A DNA stretch of 9,971 nt from CAKRZE01 sp045617585 (GCA_045617585.1 JAZLIW010000100.1:1-9971); one strand, 5' to 3'. Counted from the stretch's first letter, positions 1 to 8,049 are shown. A program made the numbers and translations. The notes: generated by a model not told the origin, from the sequence alone.

Positions 1-169
1 ATCGCGGCGCGGCGGGAGCAAGCCCCCGCCCTGCGGGTCGGGTTCCGCGTCGCAGCGCTCCTTGCGATCGGGACGCGATCGCGGTGCGGCGGGAGCAAGC
101 CCCCGCCCTACGGGTCGGGTTCCGCGTCGCTGCGCTCCTTGCGATCGGGACGCGATCGCGGTGCGGCGG
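1..169. repeat. 77-bp GC-rich tandem repeat, about 2.2 copies
   Basis: A unit beginning GCGGCGGGAGC recurs at 9 and 86, and its first bases recur at 163, a period of 77 bp. The first 8 bases of the window match the end of the unit, so the array probably extends to the left. The two full copies differ only at a few positions, for example CCCTGCGGG against CCCTACGGG. Each unit holds two hairpin-forming parts: GGCGGG ... CCCGCC, and GCGATCG-GGACG-CGATCGC (64-82 and 141-159). It has no credible coding content. It resembles intergenic repeats that spread in GC-rich Clostridia genomes, but I do not recognise a named family. Confidence 0.85.
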
Positions 170-248
170 AACCCCCCCTGCGTTCACGAACGTGCTTCGT
201 TCTTCCCGGTCTCCGATCCCTCACAGCCCGCCGCGACCAGACCCAACG
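170..248. other. Intergenic spacer with small palindromes
   Basis: This short stretch between the tandem repeat and the terminator has no start codon with a ribosome binding site. It contains the perfect inverted repeat CGTTC-AC-GAACG (181-192), which overlaps a second possible hairpin GAACG-TGCTT-CGTTC (188-202). I see no gene here. Confidence 0.5.
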
Positions 249-286
249 AAAAACGGACCCCGACAGACCCGCAGATCTGCCGGGGT
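249..286 (-). terminator. Rho-independent terminator of the solute-binding protein operon
   Basis: Read leftward, an 11-bp stem with one mismatch (bases 276-286 pairing with 257-267, core ACCCC/GGGGT) closes an 8-nt loop. CCG and then five T residues (249-253) follow. It lies 17 bp past the stop codon of the last leftward gene, as expected for the end of that operon. Confidence 0.8.
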
Positions 287-302
287 TCACGTTTTACCGG
301 GA

Positions 303-1808
303 TCAGTTCATATATGCCTCAAGATCGAGCTTGTCGATCTGTTCGTAGAACTTTTCGATCGCGGAGTTGATCTTGTTCTCGTTGGAGGCGAAGACCGAGG
401 CAATGGTGTACTTGCCGGGGTAGGACTTCGGGTAGGAGAGCAGCGTCCCGGCGAAGCCGCCGAAGTCGAACACGTCGCCGATATCGACCACGCGGTGGGA
501 GAAGATCACGTCCAGCATCTCCTGCGACTCGTCGTCGCGGGCGCTCTTGCCCTTCAGCGTGACCTCGTAGTACGCCTCGGTCAGATCGTAGTAGGAGGCC
601 GCCGCCATCGCTTCCATGATGAAGCCGACGGTATCCGGGTCCTGCTCGCAGCGGAGGACGGTCATCAGACCGCAGGTGTAACGGGAGAGCATGCTGAGGT
701 AATTTTCCTGCAGCTCGTCGTATTTCGGCGCGGGCAGGATACCGAAGTCGATCGCTTCCTCGCCGCGCATCGCACGCGCGTCGTCCATACGCATCCAGAA
801 GAAGAGGCCGTGCCCGTCGATGAAGAGCTGACGGTAGTAGTTGTCGTCCTCGTTCGGGATCATGTGGTGGTTCATGAACGCGCTGTCGTACATGATATCA
901 AGCACACCGGAAACGATATCGTAGTTCTCCTCGGTGCCGAAGACGAAGACCGGGCAGTCGTACTCGTCCTTTTCGGTCAGGCGTCCGCCCGCGCCGTAGA
1001 AGAAGGTCGTCGTAACGTCGTTGCCGCCGAGGAAGCCGTAGATATCCTCTTCGGGCTTCATCTTCGCGTCACCGTTGACGTCGCCGTCGAAGGAGGTCAT
1101 CTGCTCGTAGAAGTTCTGGAAGTCCCATTCACCCGCGCGCACCATGTCGTAGAAGTTCGGGAGCTGCTCGTCGCGCGCCATCTGCTTGTTGAAGGCGACC
1201 GCCGCGGTGGCGTCCTCGTCGATGATGTTGTAGGAGGAAGCCATGAGGAAGGTGTGGTTCGCGAAGGAGATCTCCTTGCGGACGTAGGCGTCCCAGTAGG
1301 GCTTGTCGAGATCGACGTACTCGAACGCGGTCTCAAAGTCGAGGAAGTCGCCCTCGGTCGAGAACCCGGGCGTCTCGGCGAGGATCTGGTAGACCACGTC
1401 GCAGACGTCGTCCCCCGTGTTGACGTACTGACGGACCTTGGTATTGAGCTCGCCGTGCGGCACGTTCTCGAATTCGATCGTGAAGTCGTATTTTTCGGTC
1501 AGACGCGTGTTGCGCTTGAAGACCGCGTCATTGATCGGGTCGCCGTTCGTCCCCTCGGAATACACGTCGACGTTGACGCGGGTCATCCAGTTCGGGTCGA
1601 ACCAGTGGAGAACGACGTAGTTGTAGCCTTCGAGGTCGAGGTCGGGCAGATCGGCGGTCACCAGCGTCTCGGCGGGTGCTTCGGTCTCCCCTTCGCGGAT
1701 GGTCTCCTTCGGCTTGTCGTCCGGCTTTTCGGTGCAGGCTGCCGTGACCGCAAGCAGCGTGAGGAGCGCAAGGAACAGGGAGGCAAAGCGGATCAGGTTC
1801 TGTTTCAT
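303..1808 (-). CDS. Extracellular solute-binding lipoprotein (second tandem paralogue)
   Basis: This 501-residue protein is predicted to bind a small solute outside the membrane, as the substrate receptor of an ABC importer. The N-terminus has K/R residues, a hydrophobic stretch (about residues 8-24) and Cys25 in the context TAAC. That is an acceptable but untypical lipobox, since the -3 residue is T rather than L. The mature part shows features of the Clostridia solute-binding family: LPDLDLEGY after the signal, TGDDVCDVVY, DLDKPYWD, an AFNKQM segment and WDFQNFYEQM. An EF-hand-like acidic loop DGDVNGD lies at 241-247. An AAAGGA ribosome binding site (1817-1822) sits 8 nt before the ATG. The gene is 26 bp behind its paralogue and about two thirds identical to it by eye. 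No permease or ATPase gene adjoins it and the ligand is unknown. Sugars or glycans are common ligands in such families, but that is only an inference here. Confidence 0.85.
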   Translation of the reverse strand: MKQNLIRFASLFLALLTLLAVTAACTEKPDDKPKETIREGETEAPAETLVTADLPDLDLEGYNYVVLHWFDPNWMTRVNVDVYSEGTNGDPINDAVFKRNTRLTEKYDFTIEFENVPHGELNTKVRQYVNTGDDVCDVVYQILAETPGFSTEGDFLDFETAFEYVDLDKPYWDAYVRKEISFANHTFLMASSYNIIDEDATAAVAFNKQMARDEQLPNFYDMVRAGEWDFQNFYEQMTSFDGDVNGDAKMKPEEDIYGFLGGNDVTTTFFYGAGGRLTEKDEYDCPVFVFGTEENYDIVSGVLDIMYDSAFMNHHMIPNEDDNYYRQLFIDGHGLFFWMRMDDARAMRGEEAIDFGILPAPKYDELQENYLSMLSRYTCGLMTVLRCEQDPDTVGFIMEAMAAASYYDLTEAYYEVTLKGKSARDDESQEMLDVIFSHRVVDIGDVFDFGGFAGTLLSYPKSYPGKYTIASVFASNENKINSAIEKFYEQIDKLDLEAYMN

Positions 1809-1834
1809 ATGATCTATCCTTTCCCGATGGCAGT

Positions 1835-3346
1835 TCAGCCGCCGTACAGATCCAGTTTTTCGATCTTTTCGTAGAAGTCCTCGATTGCCTTGTCGATCTT
1901 ACTCTCGTTCTCCGCGTAGAGAGAGGCAAGATTGTACTGACCGGGATGCGAACGGGGATAGTTCAGCAGCGTGTCTGCGAACCCGCCGAAGTTGAAGACG
2001 TCGGCGATGTCGATCACACGGTGACGGAACACGATATCCAGCATATCCTGCGAGTCGTCGTCACGCGCCGCCTTGCCCTTGAGGGTGACCTCGTAGTAGG
2101 CGTTCGTCAGATCGTAGTAGGACGCCGCCGCCATCGCTTCCATCAGGAAGCCGACGGTGTCGGGATTCTGCTCACAGCGCAGGACCGACATGAGACCGGA
2201 GGTGTGGCGGGAAAGAAGGCTCATGTGATCCTTCTGGACCTCGTCGTATTTCGGGACAGGCAGGATGCCGAAGTTGATCGCTTCCTCGCCGCGCATCGCG
2301 CGCGCGTCGTCCATGCGCATCCAGTAGAACAGCCCGTGCCCGTCGATGAAGAGCTGACGGAAGAAGACGTCGTTCTCGTTGCCGATCATGTGATGGTTCA
2401 TGAAGGAACGGTCGTACATGATGTCAAGCACGGCGGAAAGGAGATCGTAGTTGTCCTCGGTATCGAAGACGAAGACAGGGTAGTCCATCTCGTCCTTTTC
2501 GGTCAGACGTCCGCCCGCGCCGTAGTAGAAGGTGGCAAGCGTGTCGTTCCCGCCGAGGAACCCGTACACGTCCTCCTCGGGCTTCATGACCTGATCCCCG
2601 TTGACGTCCCCGTCGAAGGAGGTCATCTGCCCGTAGAGCGCGTCGAAGGTCCAGTTCCCCGCCCGAACGATATCGTAGAGGTTCGGGGTCTGCAAATCGA
2701 GCGCCATCTGCTTGTTGAAGGCGAGCGCCGCCGTCGCGTCCTCGTCGTGGACGTTGTAGGAGGACGCCATCAGGAAGGTGTGACCGAGGAAGGAAAGCTC
2801 CTTCCGGATATAGTTGTCCCAATAGGGCTTGTCGAGGTCGACGTAATCGAAGTCGGCCTCAAAGTCGAGGAAGCTGCCGTCCACGGTAAAGCCCTGCGTC
2901 TCGGCGAGCAGGAGATAGACGAGGTCGTAGACGTCGTCCCCCGTGCTCGTGAACTGACGGACCTTGTCGACCAGCTCGCTGTGATCGACGTTCTGGAAGT
3001 CGATCTCAAAGTCGTACTTTTCGGTCAGACGGGTGTTGCGGGAATAGACCGCGTCGTTGATCGGGTCGCCGTTGAAGCCCTCCGCCCAGACGTCGATGTT
3101 CGCGCGGCATTCCCAGCCGGCGGCGAACCAGTGCGCGACCGTGAAGGTGTAGCCCTCGAGATCGAGGTCGGGCAGATCCGCGGTGATCCGCGTTTCCTCC
3201 GGCACGGTCTCCTCGCCGGAAACGGGCGGGAGCGTGTCCTTCGGCAGGTCGGACGTCTCCGCGCACGCGGTGAGCGCCGCCGCGAGGAGCAGGACCGCCG
3301 CGATCAGAGAGAGCAGGCGGTATTTCATGGATGCATTACGTTTCAT
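1835..3346 (-). CDS. Extracellular solute-binding lipoprotein (first tandem paralogue)
   Basis: This 503-residue lipoprotein receptor has a basic N-terminus, a hydrophobic segment (about 11-26) and a classic lipobox LTAC with Cys28. It shares the LPDLDLEGY, NGDPINDAV, RLTEKYDF, DLDKPYWD, HTFLMASSYN, AFNKQMA, DGDVNGD and FIDGHGLF blocks with the downstream paralogue, so the pair arose by tandem duplication. The first ATG is chosen because an AAAGGA site lies 6 nt upstream; the Met at codon 7 has none. The start lies inside the end of the upstream nucleotidyltransferase gene (11-bp overlap, 3336-3346), so translation is probably coupled. The EF-hand-like loop recalls the calcium loop of periplasmic galactose-binding protein, but calcium binding is unproven. 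The ligand is unknown and no transporter membrane subunit is nearby. Confidence 0.87.
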   Translation of the reverse strand: MKRNASMKYRLLSLIAAVLLLAAALTACAETSDLPKDTLPPVSGEETVPEETRITADLPDLDLEGYTFTVAHWFAAGWECRANIDVWAEGFNGDPINDAVYSRNTRLTEKYDFEIDFQNVDHSELVDKVRQFTSTGDDVYDLVYLLLAETQGFTVDGSFLDFEADFDYVDLDKPYWDNYIRKELSFLGHTFLMASSYNVHDEDATAALAFNKQMALDLQTPNLYDIVRAGNWTFDALYGQMTSFDGDVNGDQVMKPEEDVYGFLGGNDTLATFYYGAGGRLTEKDEMDYPVFVFDTEDNYDLLSAVLDIMYDRSFMNHHMIGNENDVFFRQLFIDGHGLFYWMRMDDARAMRGEEAINFGILPVPKYDEVQKDHMSLLSRHTSGLMSVLRCEQNPDTVGFLMEAMAAASYYDLTNAYYEVTLKGKAARDDDSQDMLDIVFRHRVIDIADVFNFGGFADTLLNYPRSHPGQYNLASLYAENESKIDKAIEDFYEKIEKLDLYGG

Positions 3347-4538
3347 GTTCTTTCCTTTCCGTTTCCGGTGAATTGTCGGGATAAAGATCGGGCGCCAGCC
3401 CGAGGTCCTTTAAGAGGAGCGCGGCTTCCTCCACGTCGGTCCGCGACACGTTCAGCACGGACTTCACGGCAGCCGTTTTGTTCTTTTTTCGGAACAGGAT
3501 GTTAAACCAGCGCACGACGTGCATGACGGGGGTCAGGATCGGGTGCTTTTCAAGGATCGGAAATTTGATCTTCATTTTTCCGTACGGCGGAAAGACGCGG
3601 GAAAACACCTGCTTTGCACGGGAGCCCAGCTTCGCGGAGGAGACCGCCGCGTGCTGCTCCTGCGTGCCGTAGGTACCGCCCGCGAGGATGAAGCGTTCCA
3701 GCCGCTCCGACGCCTCCGTGCGCGGTTCTCCGTCCATCCAGACCCCGGCAAGCGCTTCCGCCCGCTCCGCGAAGGCGGTCAGGCAGTCCTCCTCCCGGAA
3801 CGGGACGCACCACCGCCCCGCCCGCTTCAGGATCCAAAGGTCGAGGAAGGAGCGCACGCCGCAGCCGCCGATCTCCAGATGCTTTGCCATGTGCGCGCAG
3901 TGGTAGAAGCAGAACATTTCGTCGTCGAGGGCGTACCGTGCCCCGCCCTCCGCCGGGGAGGCGTGCTCCCAGACCCGCGAGAGGATGCTGCGCGCGTTGT
4001 TCGCCCGCCCCTCCTCCACGAGGTCGTAGTGCAGCTCGAGATGCGTTCCGTCCCCGGCGTACAGGGAGATCTCGTGCGGATGCCGCTCCCCGCCGCTCCA
4101 TCCGGCTGCCTTCAGGGCTTCGACCGCGCGGTCGGTGTCCTCCGGGTGAAGGAGGACGTCGATATCGCAGCTCGTCCGCATCCACGCCGCGGGGTACAGA
4201 TCCCGCAGGACCGCGCCCTTGAGCGGCAGGAACGGGATCCCCGCCCCCTCCAGCGCGGCGTACGCTTCCGTCTGCGCCTGCTGCAGGAGCAGACAGCGGT
4301 AGACCGCCAGATCCCGGCTCTTCCCGCATTTTTTCCGCGTTTCCTCCGTCATCGGCACGTTTTCCCGGAGCAGGAGATCTCCGATCAGGTGGCTGAGGTC
4401 AAAGCGGGCGGAAAACCGCAGCACCTCCTCCGCTTCCCCTTCCTTCAGGGAGACGCCGGACGGAAAGGGATCGGCCCCCCCGGCGTTCAGTTCCCGCCGG
4501 AGCAGCGCAAAAAGAAGATCCCGGATCGTATCGTTCAT
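3336..4538 (-). CDS. Nucleotidyltransferase family protein (NTP_transf_5 type)
   Basis: This 400-residue cytoplasmic protein matches the uncharacterised nucleotidyltransferase family known as NTP_transf_5 (PF14907). The signature runs from a PLKG segment (Lys107, Gly108) through LRDLYP to CDIDVLL, where Asp125 and Asp127 would bind the metal. A hydrophobic beta region and an HLELH motif (166-170) follow. The C-terminal part (PPYGKMK ... FPILEKHP, then a WFNILFRKK segment) is a familiar tail of this family in Bacillota. Members are predicted to transfer nucleotides to an unidentified acceptor and often lie in polysaccharide or modified-peptide loci; their substrate is mostly unknown. The ribosome binding site GGAGGG (4546-4551) is 7 nt before the ATG. 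It is the first gene of the leftward operon and its 3' end contains the start of the next gene. Why it is paired with solute-binding lipoproteins is unclear. Confidence 0.85.
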   Translation of the reverse strand: MNDTIRDLLFALLRRELNAGGADPFPSGVSLKEGEAEEVLRFSARFDLSHLIGDLLLRENVPMTEETRKKCGKSRDLAVYRCLLLQQAQTEAYAALEGAGIPFLPLKGAVLRDLYPAAWMRTSCDIDVLLHPEDTDRAVEALKAAGWSGGERHPHEISLYAGDGTHLELHYDLVEEGRANNARSILSRVWEHASPAEGGARYALDDEMFCFYHCAHMAKHLEIGGCGVRSFLDLWILKRAGRWCVPFREEDCLTAFAERAEALAGVWMDGEPRTEASERLERFILAGGTYGTQEQHAAVSSAKLGSRAKQVFSRVFPPYGKMKIKFPILEKHPILTPVMHVVRWFNILFRKKNKTAAVKSVLNVSRTDVEEAALLLKDLGLAPDLYPDNSPETERKEHET

Positions 4539-4570
4539 CGCTTCTCCCTCCGTTTTTTTCTCTTCCTCCG

Positions 4571-4599
4571 ATTATATCACTGTTTTCCGGGAAAATCAA
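4571..4599 (-). promoter_or_regulatory. Sigma-A promoter of the leftward operon
   Basis: On the minus strand, TTGATT (complement of 4594-4599), a 17-bp spacer and a perfect TATAAT (complement of 4571-4576) lie 33 bp upstream of the nucleotidyltransferase ATG. Transcription would start near 4564. It is one of two back-to-back promoters in the divergent region. Confidence 0.85.
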
Positions 4600-4631
4600 T
4601 CGTTTCCGCGCGAGAAAAAGCAAAAAACCTC

Positions 4632-4660
4632 TTTTCAAACGGCGTTTATCGTGATACAAT
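4632..4660 (+). promoter_or_regulatory. Sigma-A promoter of the reductase/aconitase X operon
   Basis: TTTTCA (4632-4637), a 17-bp spacer and TACAAT (4655-4660) lie 35 bp before the reductase ATG. The -35 box is weaker than in the other promoters of the window, which would suit control by an activator. A short inverted repeat TGATA-9 nt-TATCA (4652-4670) covers the -10 box and could be an operator, though arms this short may be chance. Confidence 0.6.
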
Positions 4661-4695
4661 ATAGTTATCAATCAAATAAGAAGGAGTTTCACGAT

Positions 4696-6750
4696 ATGGA
4701 TGCACGTCTGAATCCCCTGTTCACCCCGTGGAGGATCGGGAACTGCGAGATCAAAAACCGCTTCGTCCTGACCTCGATGGGGGGCACCGACCTGTTCGGG
4801 TGGATGGAGCCGAACCACTTTGACAAGGAAGGCGCAAAATTCATCCTCGAAGTCGCAAAGAACAACTGCGGTCTCGTCCTGCCCGGCTGCCAGCCGATCT
4901 ACAACCCGATGTTCGGTCAGTGGCTCCACAAGAACAAAAAGATGTACCGCGACCTCGCCAAATGGATGCCCGAATTCCACAAGACCGGCGCGAAGCTCTT
5001 CGTTCAGCTCACCGCGGGCTTCGGCAGATCGTTCACCGTCAGCGAAATGATGGAGACGCTCTACAACAACAAGGCGCTGCGCGTGCTGTCCAAGCCGTTC
5101 ATGGATCTGGACAAGATCACGGCGACCGCCTCCCCTTCCCCGAACCGCTGGTCCGACAAGCTCCCCTCCCGCGAAATGACGAAGGAGGAGATCGCCCGCT
5201 TCGTCGAGTCCTTCGCCCTCTCCGCCAGACAGCTCAAGGAGGCGGGCGTGGACGGTGTCGAGGTCCACGCGGTCCACGAGGGCTATCTGCTCGACCAGTT
5301 CACCCTCGGCTACGTCAACAAGCGCACCGACGAATACGGCGGCTCCTTTGAGAACCGCTACCGCTTCGCGGTCGATATCGTGAAGGCGATCAAGCGGGAG
5401 TGCGGCAGCGACTTCCCGGTCTCCCTCCGTTACAGCGTGATCTCGAAGACCAAGGGCTTCCGGCAGGGTGCTCTGCCCGGCGAGGACTACGTCGAGGCGG
5501 GACGCGATATGGAGGAATCCGAAAAGGCGGCGAAATATCTGCAGGACGCGGGCTACGATATGCTCAACTGCGATAACGGCACCTACGACGCGTGGTACTG
5601 GGCGCACCCGCCGATCTATATGCCCGAAAACTGCAACCTTTCCGACGTCGAGCATATCCGGAAATTCGTCGATATCCCGGTCGTCTGCGCGGGGCGCATG
5701 GATCCCCGGACGGCGGCGGACTCGATCGCCGCGGGGAACCTCGACGGCGCGGGCTTCGCGCGCAATTTCCTTGCCGATCCCGCCTGGATCACCAAGCTCA
5801 TGGAGGGGAGAGAGGACGAGATCCGTCCCTGCATCCTCTGCCACAACGGCTGCTTCAATATGTGCCACTATAAGGGCGTCCCGAACGATCAGGACCTCTC
5901 GGACAGCCTCCACCTCGCCCGCTGCGCGGTCAACGCGGAGACGATGCAGTACGGCAAGCACTACGTGAAGCAGACCGCAAAGCCCCGCACCGTCCACATC
6001 GTCGGCGGCGGCATCGGCGGCATGGAGACGGCGCGCGTGCTGAAGCTGCGCGGTCATCACCCCGTGATCCACGAAAAGACGGGCGTGCTGGGCGGCACCT
6101 TCATCCCCGCGAGCGCGGAGAGCTACAAGGGCAAGCTCCGTGACCTTTTGACGTGGTACCGCAAGCAGATGGCGGACCTCGGCATCGAGGTACGGCTGAA
6201 CGACGAGGTACAGTCGGCCGAGGCCTTCGGCAGCGATCCGGTCGTCATCGCCACCGGCGCCGTGCCGCGCGTGCTGAAAAAGGTCCCCGGGCACGAAAAG
6301 ATGATCGAAGCCTGCGAGTTCCTGCGCGGGACCCCGGTCGGAGACCGCGTCGCGGTCGTCGGCGGCGGTCTGACCGGCTGCGAGATCGCCTACGAGCTGG
6401 CGCTCGGCGGCAAGGACGTCACGATCGTCGAAATGAAGGACGATCTCGTCTCCCAGAAGGGCGTCTGCCTCGCCAACAGCTCCTATCTGCGCGAATGGTT
6501 CGCGCTGCATAACGTCCCGGTTTATCTGGAGACCACGCTGAAGGAGGTCCGTGACGGGGAGATCCTCTGCACCGACAAGGAGGGCAAAGAGATCGCGATC
6601 CCCTGCGATTCGGTCATCAGCTCGGCGGGTTATATCCCGGCGCCCCTGACCGAGGCGGGGAAAAACGTCTATCTGGTCGGAGACTGCCTGAAGGTCGGCA
6701 ATCTCCGCAGCGTGATCTGGCGCGCCTATGAAGTCGCCATGAAGATTTAA
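4696..6750 (+). CDS. FMN/4Fe-4S/FAD oxidoreductase, 2,4-dienoyl-CoA reductase-like (Old Yellow Enzyme family)
   Basis: This 684-residue protein has the three-part build of bacterial 2,4-dienoyl-CoA reductase, trimethylamine dehydrogenase and BaiCD-type enzymes. Residues about 1-340 form the FMN-binding TIM barrel, with a family block holding His191 and His194, then YLLDQF and RTDEYGGSFENR. A 4Fe-4S cysteine set follows: Cys379, Cys382, Cys386 and probably Cys410. Two Rossmann segments, GGGIGG (437-442) and GGGLTG (556-561), bind FAD and NAD(P)H, and the chain ends in a flavoprotein VGDC block. Electrons would pass from NAD(P)H through FAD and Fe-S to FMN. The ATG at 4696 is chosen over the upstream in-frame GTG at 4651 because AAGGAG (4681-4686) sits 9 nt before it and 4651 lies within the promoter. 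It begins an operon with aconitase X. Ene reduction is the most likely chemistry; N-demethylation is the alternative known in this superfamily. Confidence 0.9.
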   Translation: MDARLNPLFTPWRIGNCEIKNRFVLTSMGGTDLFGWMEPNHFDKEGAKFILEVAKNNCGLVLPGCQPIYNPMFGQWLHKNKKMYRDLAKWMPEFHKTGAKLFVQLTAGFGRSFTVSEMMETLYNNKALRVLSKPFMDLDKITATASPSPNRWSDKLPSREMTKEEIARFVESFALSARQLKEAGVDGVEVHAVHEGYLLDQFTLGYVNKRTDEYGGSFENRYRFAVDIVKAIKRECGSDFPVSLRYSVISKTKGFRQGALPGEDYVEAGRDMEESEKAAKYLQDAGYDMLNCDNGTYDAWYWAHPPIYMPENCNLSDVEHIRKFVDIPVVCAGRMDPRTAADSIAAGNLDGAGFARNFLADPAWITKLMEGREDEIRPCILCHNGCFNMCHYKGVPNDQDLSDSLHLARCAVNAETMQYGKHYVKQTAKPRTVHIVGGGIGGMETARVLKLRGHHPVIHEKTGVLGGTFIPASAESYKGKLRDLLTWYRKQMADLGIEVRLNDEVQSAEAFGSDPVVIATGAVPRVLKKVPGHEKMIEACEFLRGTPVGDRVAVVGGGLTGCEIAYELALGGKDVTIVEMKDDLVSQKGVCLANSSYLREWFALHNVPVYLETTLKEVRDGEILCTDKEGKEIAIPCDSVISSAGYIPAPLTEAGKNVYLVGDCLKVGNLRSVIWRAYEVAMKI

Positions 6751-6764
6751 GAAGGAGATACGCT

Positions 6765-8048
6765 ATGGAAACGAAAATGATCCTGACCGATGAACAGCGC
6801 GCCGTGCTGAACGGCGAAAAGGGCGAGACCCTTGCCCGGGTCATGGAGACGATGGTGCGTTACGGCGAGGTCTTCGGCGCGACGCGCATGGTCCCGATCA
6901 CGGGAAAATACAACCACCTTGTGACCTCCTTCGGGCTGAAGGCGCTGACCCCGGTCTACGGCCTTCTGGATCAGATGATCGCCGCGGGGAATTTCTCGAC
7001 CCAGCCCTTCTCTGCGGACCCCCGTCCGATCGACCCGAACGTCCCCGCGAACCTGCTGCAGAAGCTGATCTTCTCAAAGTTCATGTACTCGAAGCAGGAG
7101 GACTACGAGGCGCAGCTGAAAAAGATGGGTCTGAAGGACAAGGACGCCTTCACCTGCACCTGCTATCTCGACGAGGTCGGCAACACGCCGAAGAAGGGGG
7201 ACGTCCTCTCGTGGGCGGAATCCTCCGCGGTCGTGTACGCGAACTCGGTGCTCGGCGCGCGCTGCAACCGCAATTCCGGCATCATCGACATCATGGGCTC
7301 GGTCGTCGGGTGCGTGCCCTATTTCGGTCTGCTGACCGACGAGGGCAGAAAAGCGACCTGGAAGGTCGAGATCCGCACGACGAAAAAGCCGGAGGCGCAG
7401 CTCCTCGGCTCCGCGATCGGCATGAAGGTCATGGAGGCGGTCCCCTATATCGTCGGGCTGGACAAGTGGTTGGGCTCGCTCGACGCGGACGCGAAGACCT
7501 ATCTCAAGGACTTCGGCGCCGCCACGGCGTCGAACGGCGCGGTCGGTCTGTACCACGTCGAGAACCTGACGCCCGAGGCCGTCGAGCAGGGGCAGTCCCT
7601 GCTTGCGCCCGGCTATCAGACCTACGTCGTCGACGACGCCGAGCTCGAGCGCGTCTACCGCAATTATCCGGTCATCTGGAAGGACCCGGACGCGAAGCCG
7701 AAGCTCTGCTTCATGGGCTGCCCGCACATGAGCCTCGGGCAGCTGATCGACTGGACCGAAAAGGTCGAGGCAGCGCTCCGCGAAGCCGGAAACGAACGGG
7801 TCGTGATCCCGACCGTCTTCACCGCCGCGCCCGGCGTCATCGAAAAATTCCGTGCCGCGGGCTACGGCGAGCGGCTGGAAAAGACCGGCATCATCCTCTC
7901 CTATATCTGCCCGCTCATGTATATGAACAACCCGCTCTGCGGCTCGATGCCCGTCATCACCTCGTCGAACAAGCTCCGCACCTATACGACGGCAAGATAT
8001 TATACCGACGCGGAAATTCTCGAACAGATCACGAAAGGGGTAAAATAA
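6765..8048 (+). CDS. Aconitase X catalytic (large) subunit
   Basis: This 427-residue protein is the DUF521-type catalytic subunit of aconitase X, an Fe-S hydro-lyase related to aconitase. Diagnostic blocks are PITGKYNH (44-51), TCTCYLD (130-136), WAESSAVVYANSVLGAR (150-166), GCPHMSL (318-324), ICPL (381-384) and TSSNK (399-403). Cysteines in the TCTCY, GCPH and ICPL blocks are the likely cluster ligands. Characterised family members dehydrate cis-3-hydroxy-L-proline in bacteria or mevalonate 5-phosphate in archaea; the substrate here is not determined. The ATG follows GGAG (6754-6757) by 7 nt, and the gap from the reductase stop is only 14 bp. The small swivelling subunit is encoded immediately downstream, so this is the split two-subunit form rather than the single-chain form. 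The segment GARCNRNSG is a variant of what I recall as GARTNREGG. Confidence 0.92.
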   Translation: METKMILTDEQRAVLNGEKGETLARVMETMVRYGEVFGATRMVPITGKYNHLVTSFGLKALTPVYGLLDQMIAAGNFSTQPFSADPRPIDPNVPANLLQKLIFSKFMYSKQEDYEAQLKKMGLKDKDAFTCTCYLDEVGNTPKKGDVLSWAESSAVVYANSVLGARCNRNSGIIDIMGSVVGCVPYFGLLTDEGRKATWKVEIRTTKKPEAQLLGSAIGMKVMEAVPYIVGLDKWLGSLDADAKTYLKDFGAATASNGAVGLYHVENLTPEAVEQGQSLLAPGYQTYVVDDAELERVYRNYPVIWKDPDAKPKLCFMGCPHMSLGQLIDWTEKVEAALREAGNERVVIPTVFTAAPGVIEKFRAAGYGERLEKTGIILSYICPLMYMNNPLCGSMPVITSSNKLRTYTTARYYTDAEILEQITKGVK

Positions 8049-8049
8049 T

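Noticed and set aside
84..1874. Long plus-strand open frame opposite the second solute-binding protein
   Set aside because: It mirrors the lipoprotein gene in a GC-rich sequence. Its translation is valine- and arginine-rich without family motifs, and it has no ribosome binding site.
1946..3505. Long plus-strand open frame opposite the first solute-binding protein
   Set aside because: It is an antisense shadow of the same kind, with a composition parallel to the previous one because the two real genes are paralogues.
3519..4664. Plus-strand open frame opposite the nucleotidyltransferase
   Set aside because: It has no family similarity or start signals and runs through the divergent promoter region.
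4651..4695. In-frame GTG start adding 15 residues to the reductase
   Set aside because: It lies within the promoter and would place the start upstream of the probable transcription start; a good ribosome binding site marks the ATG at 4696.
4672..6510. 612-codon minus-strand open frame opposite the reductase
   Set aside because: The reductase on the plus strand has unmistakable family motifs. The antisense frame has none and is an effect of high GC.
4696..6750. Bile-acid reductase (BaiCD/BaiH) assignment for the reductase
   Set aside because: The domain build fits, but no other bai gene is nearby and the aconitase X partners do not suit bile acid dehydroxylation.
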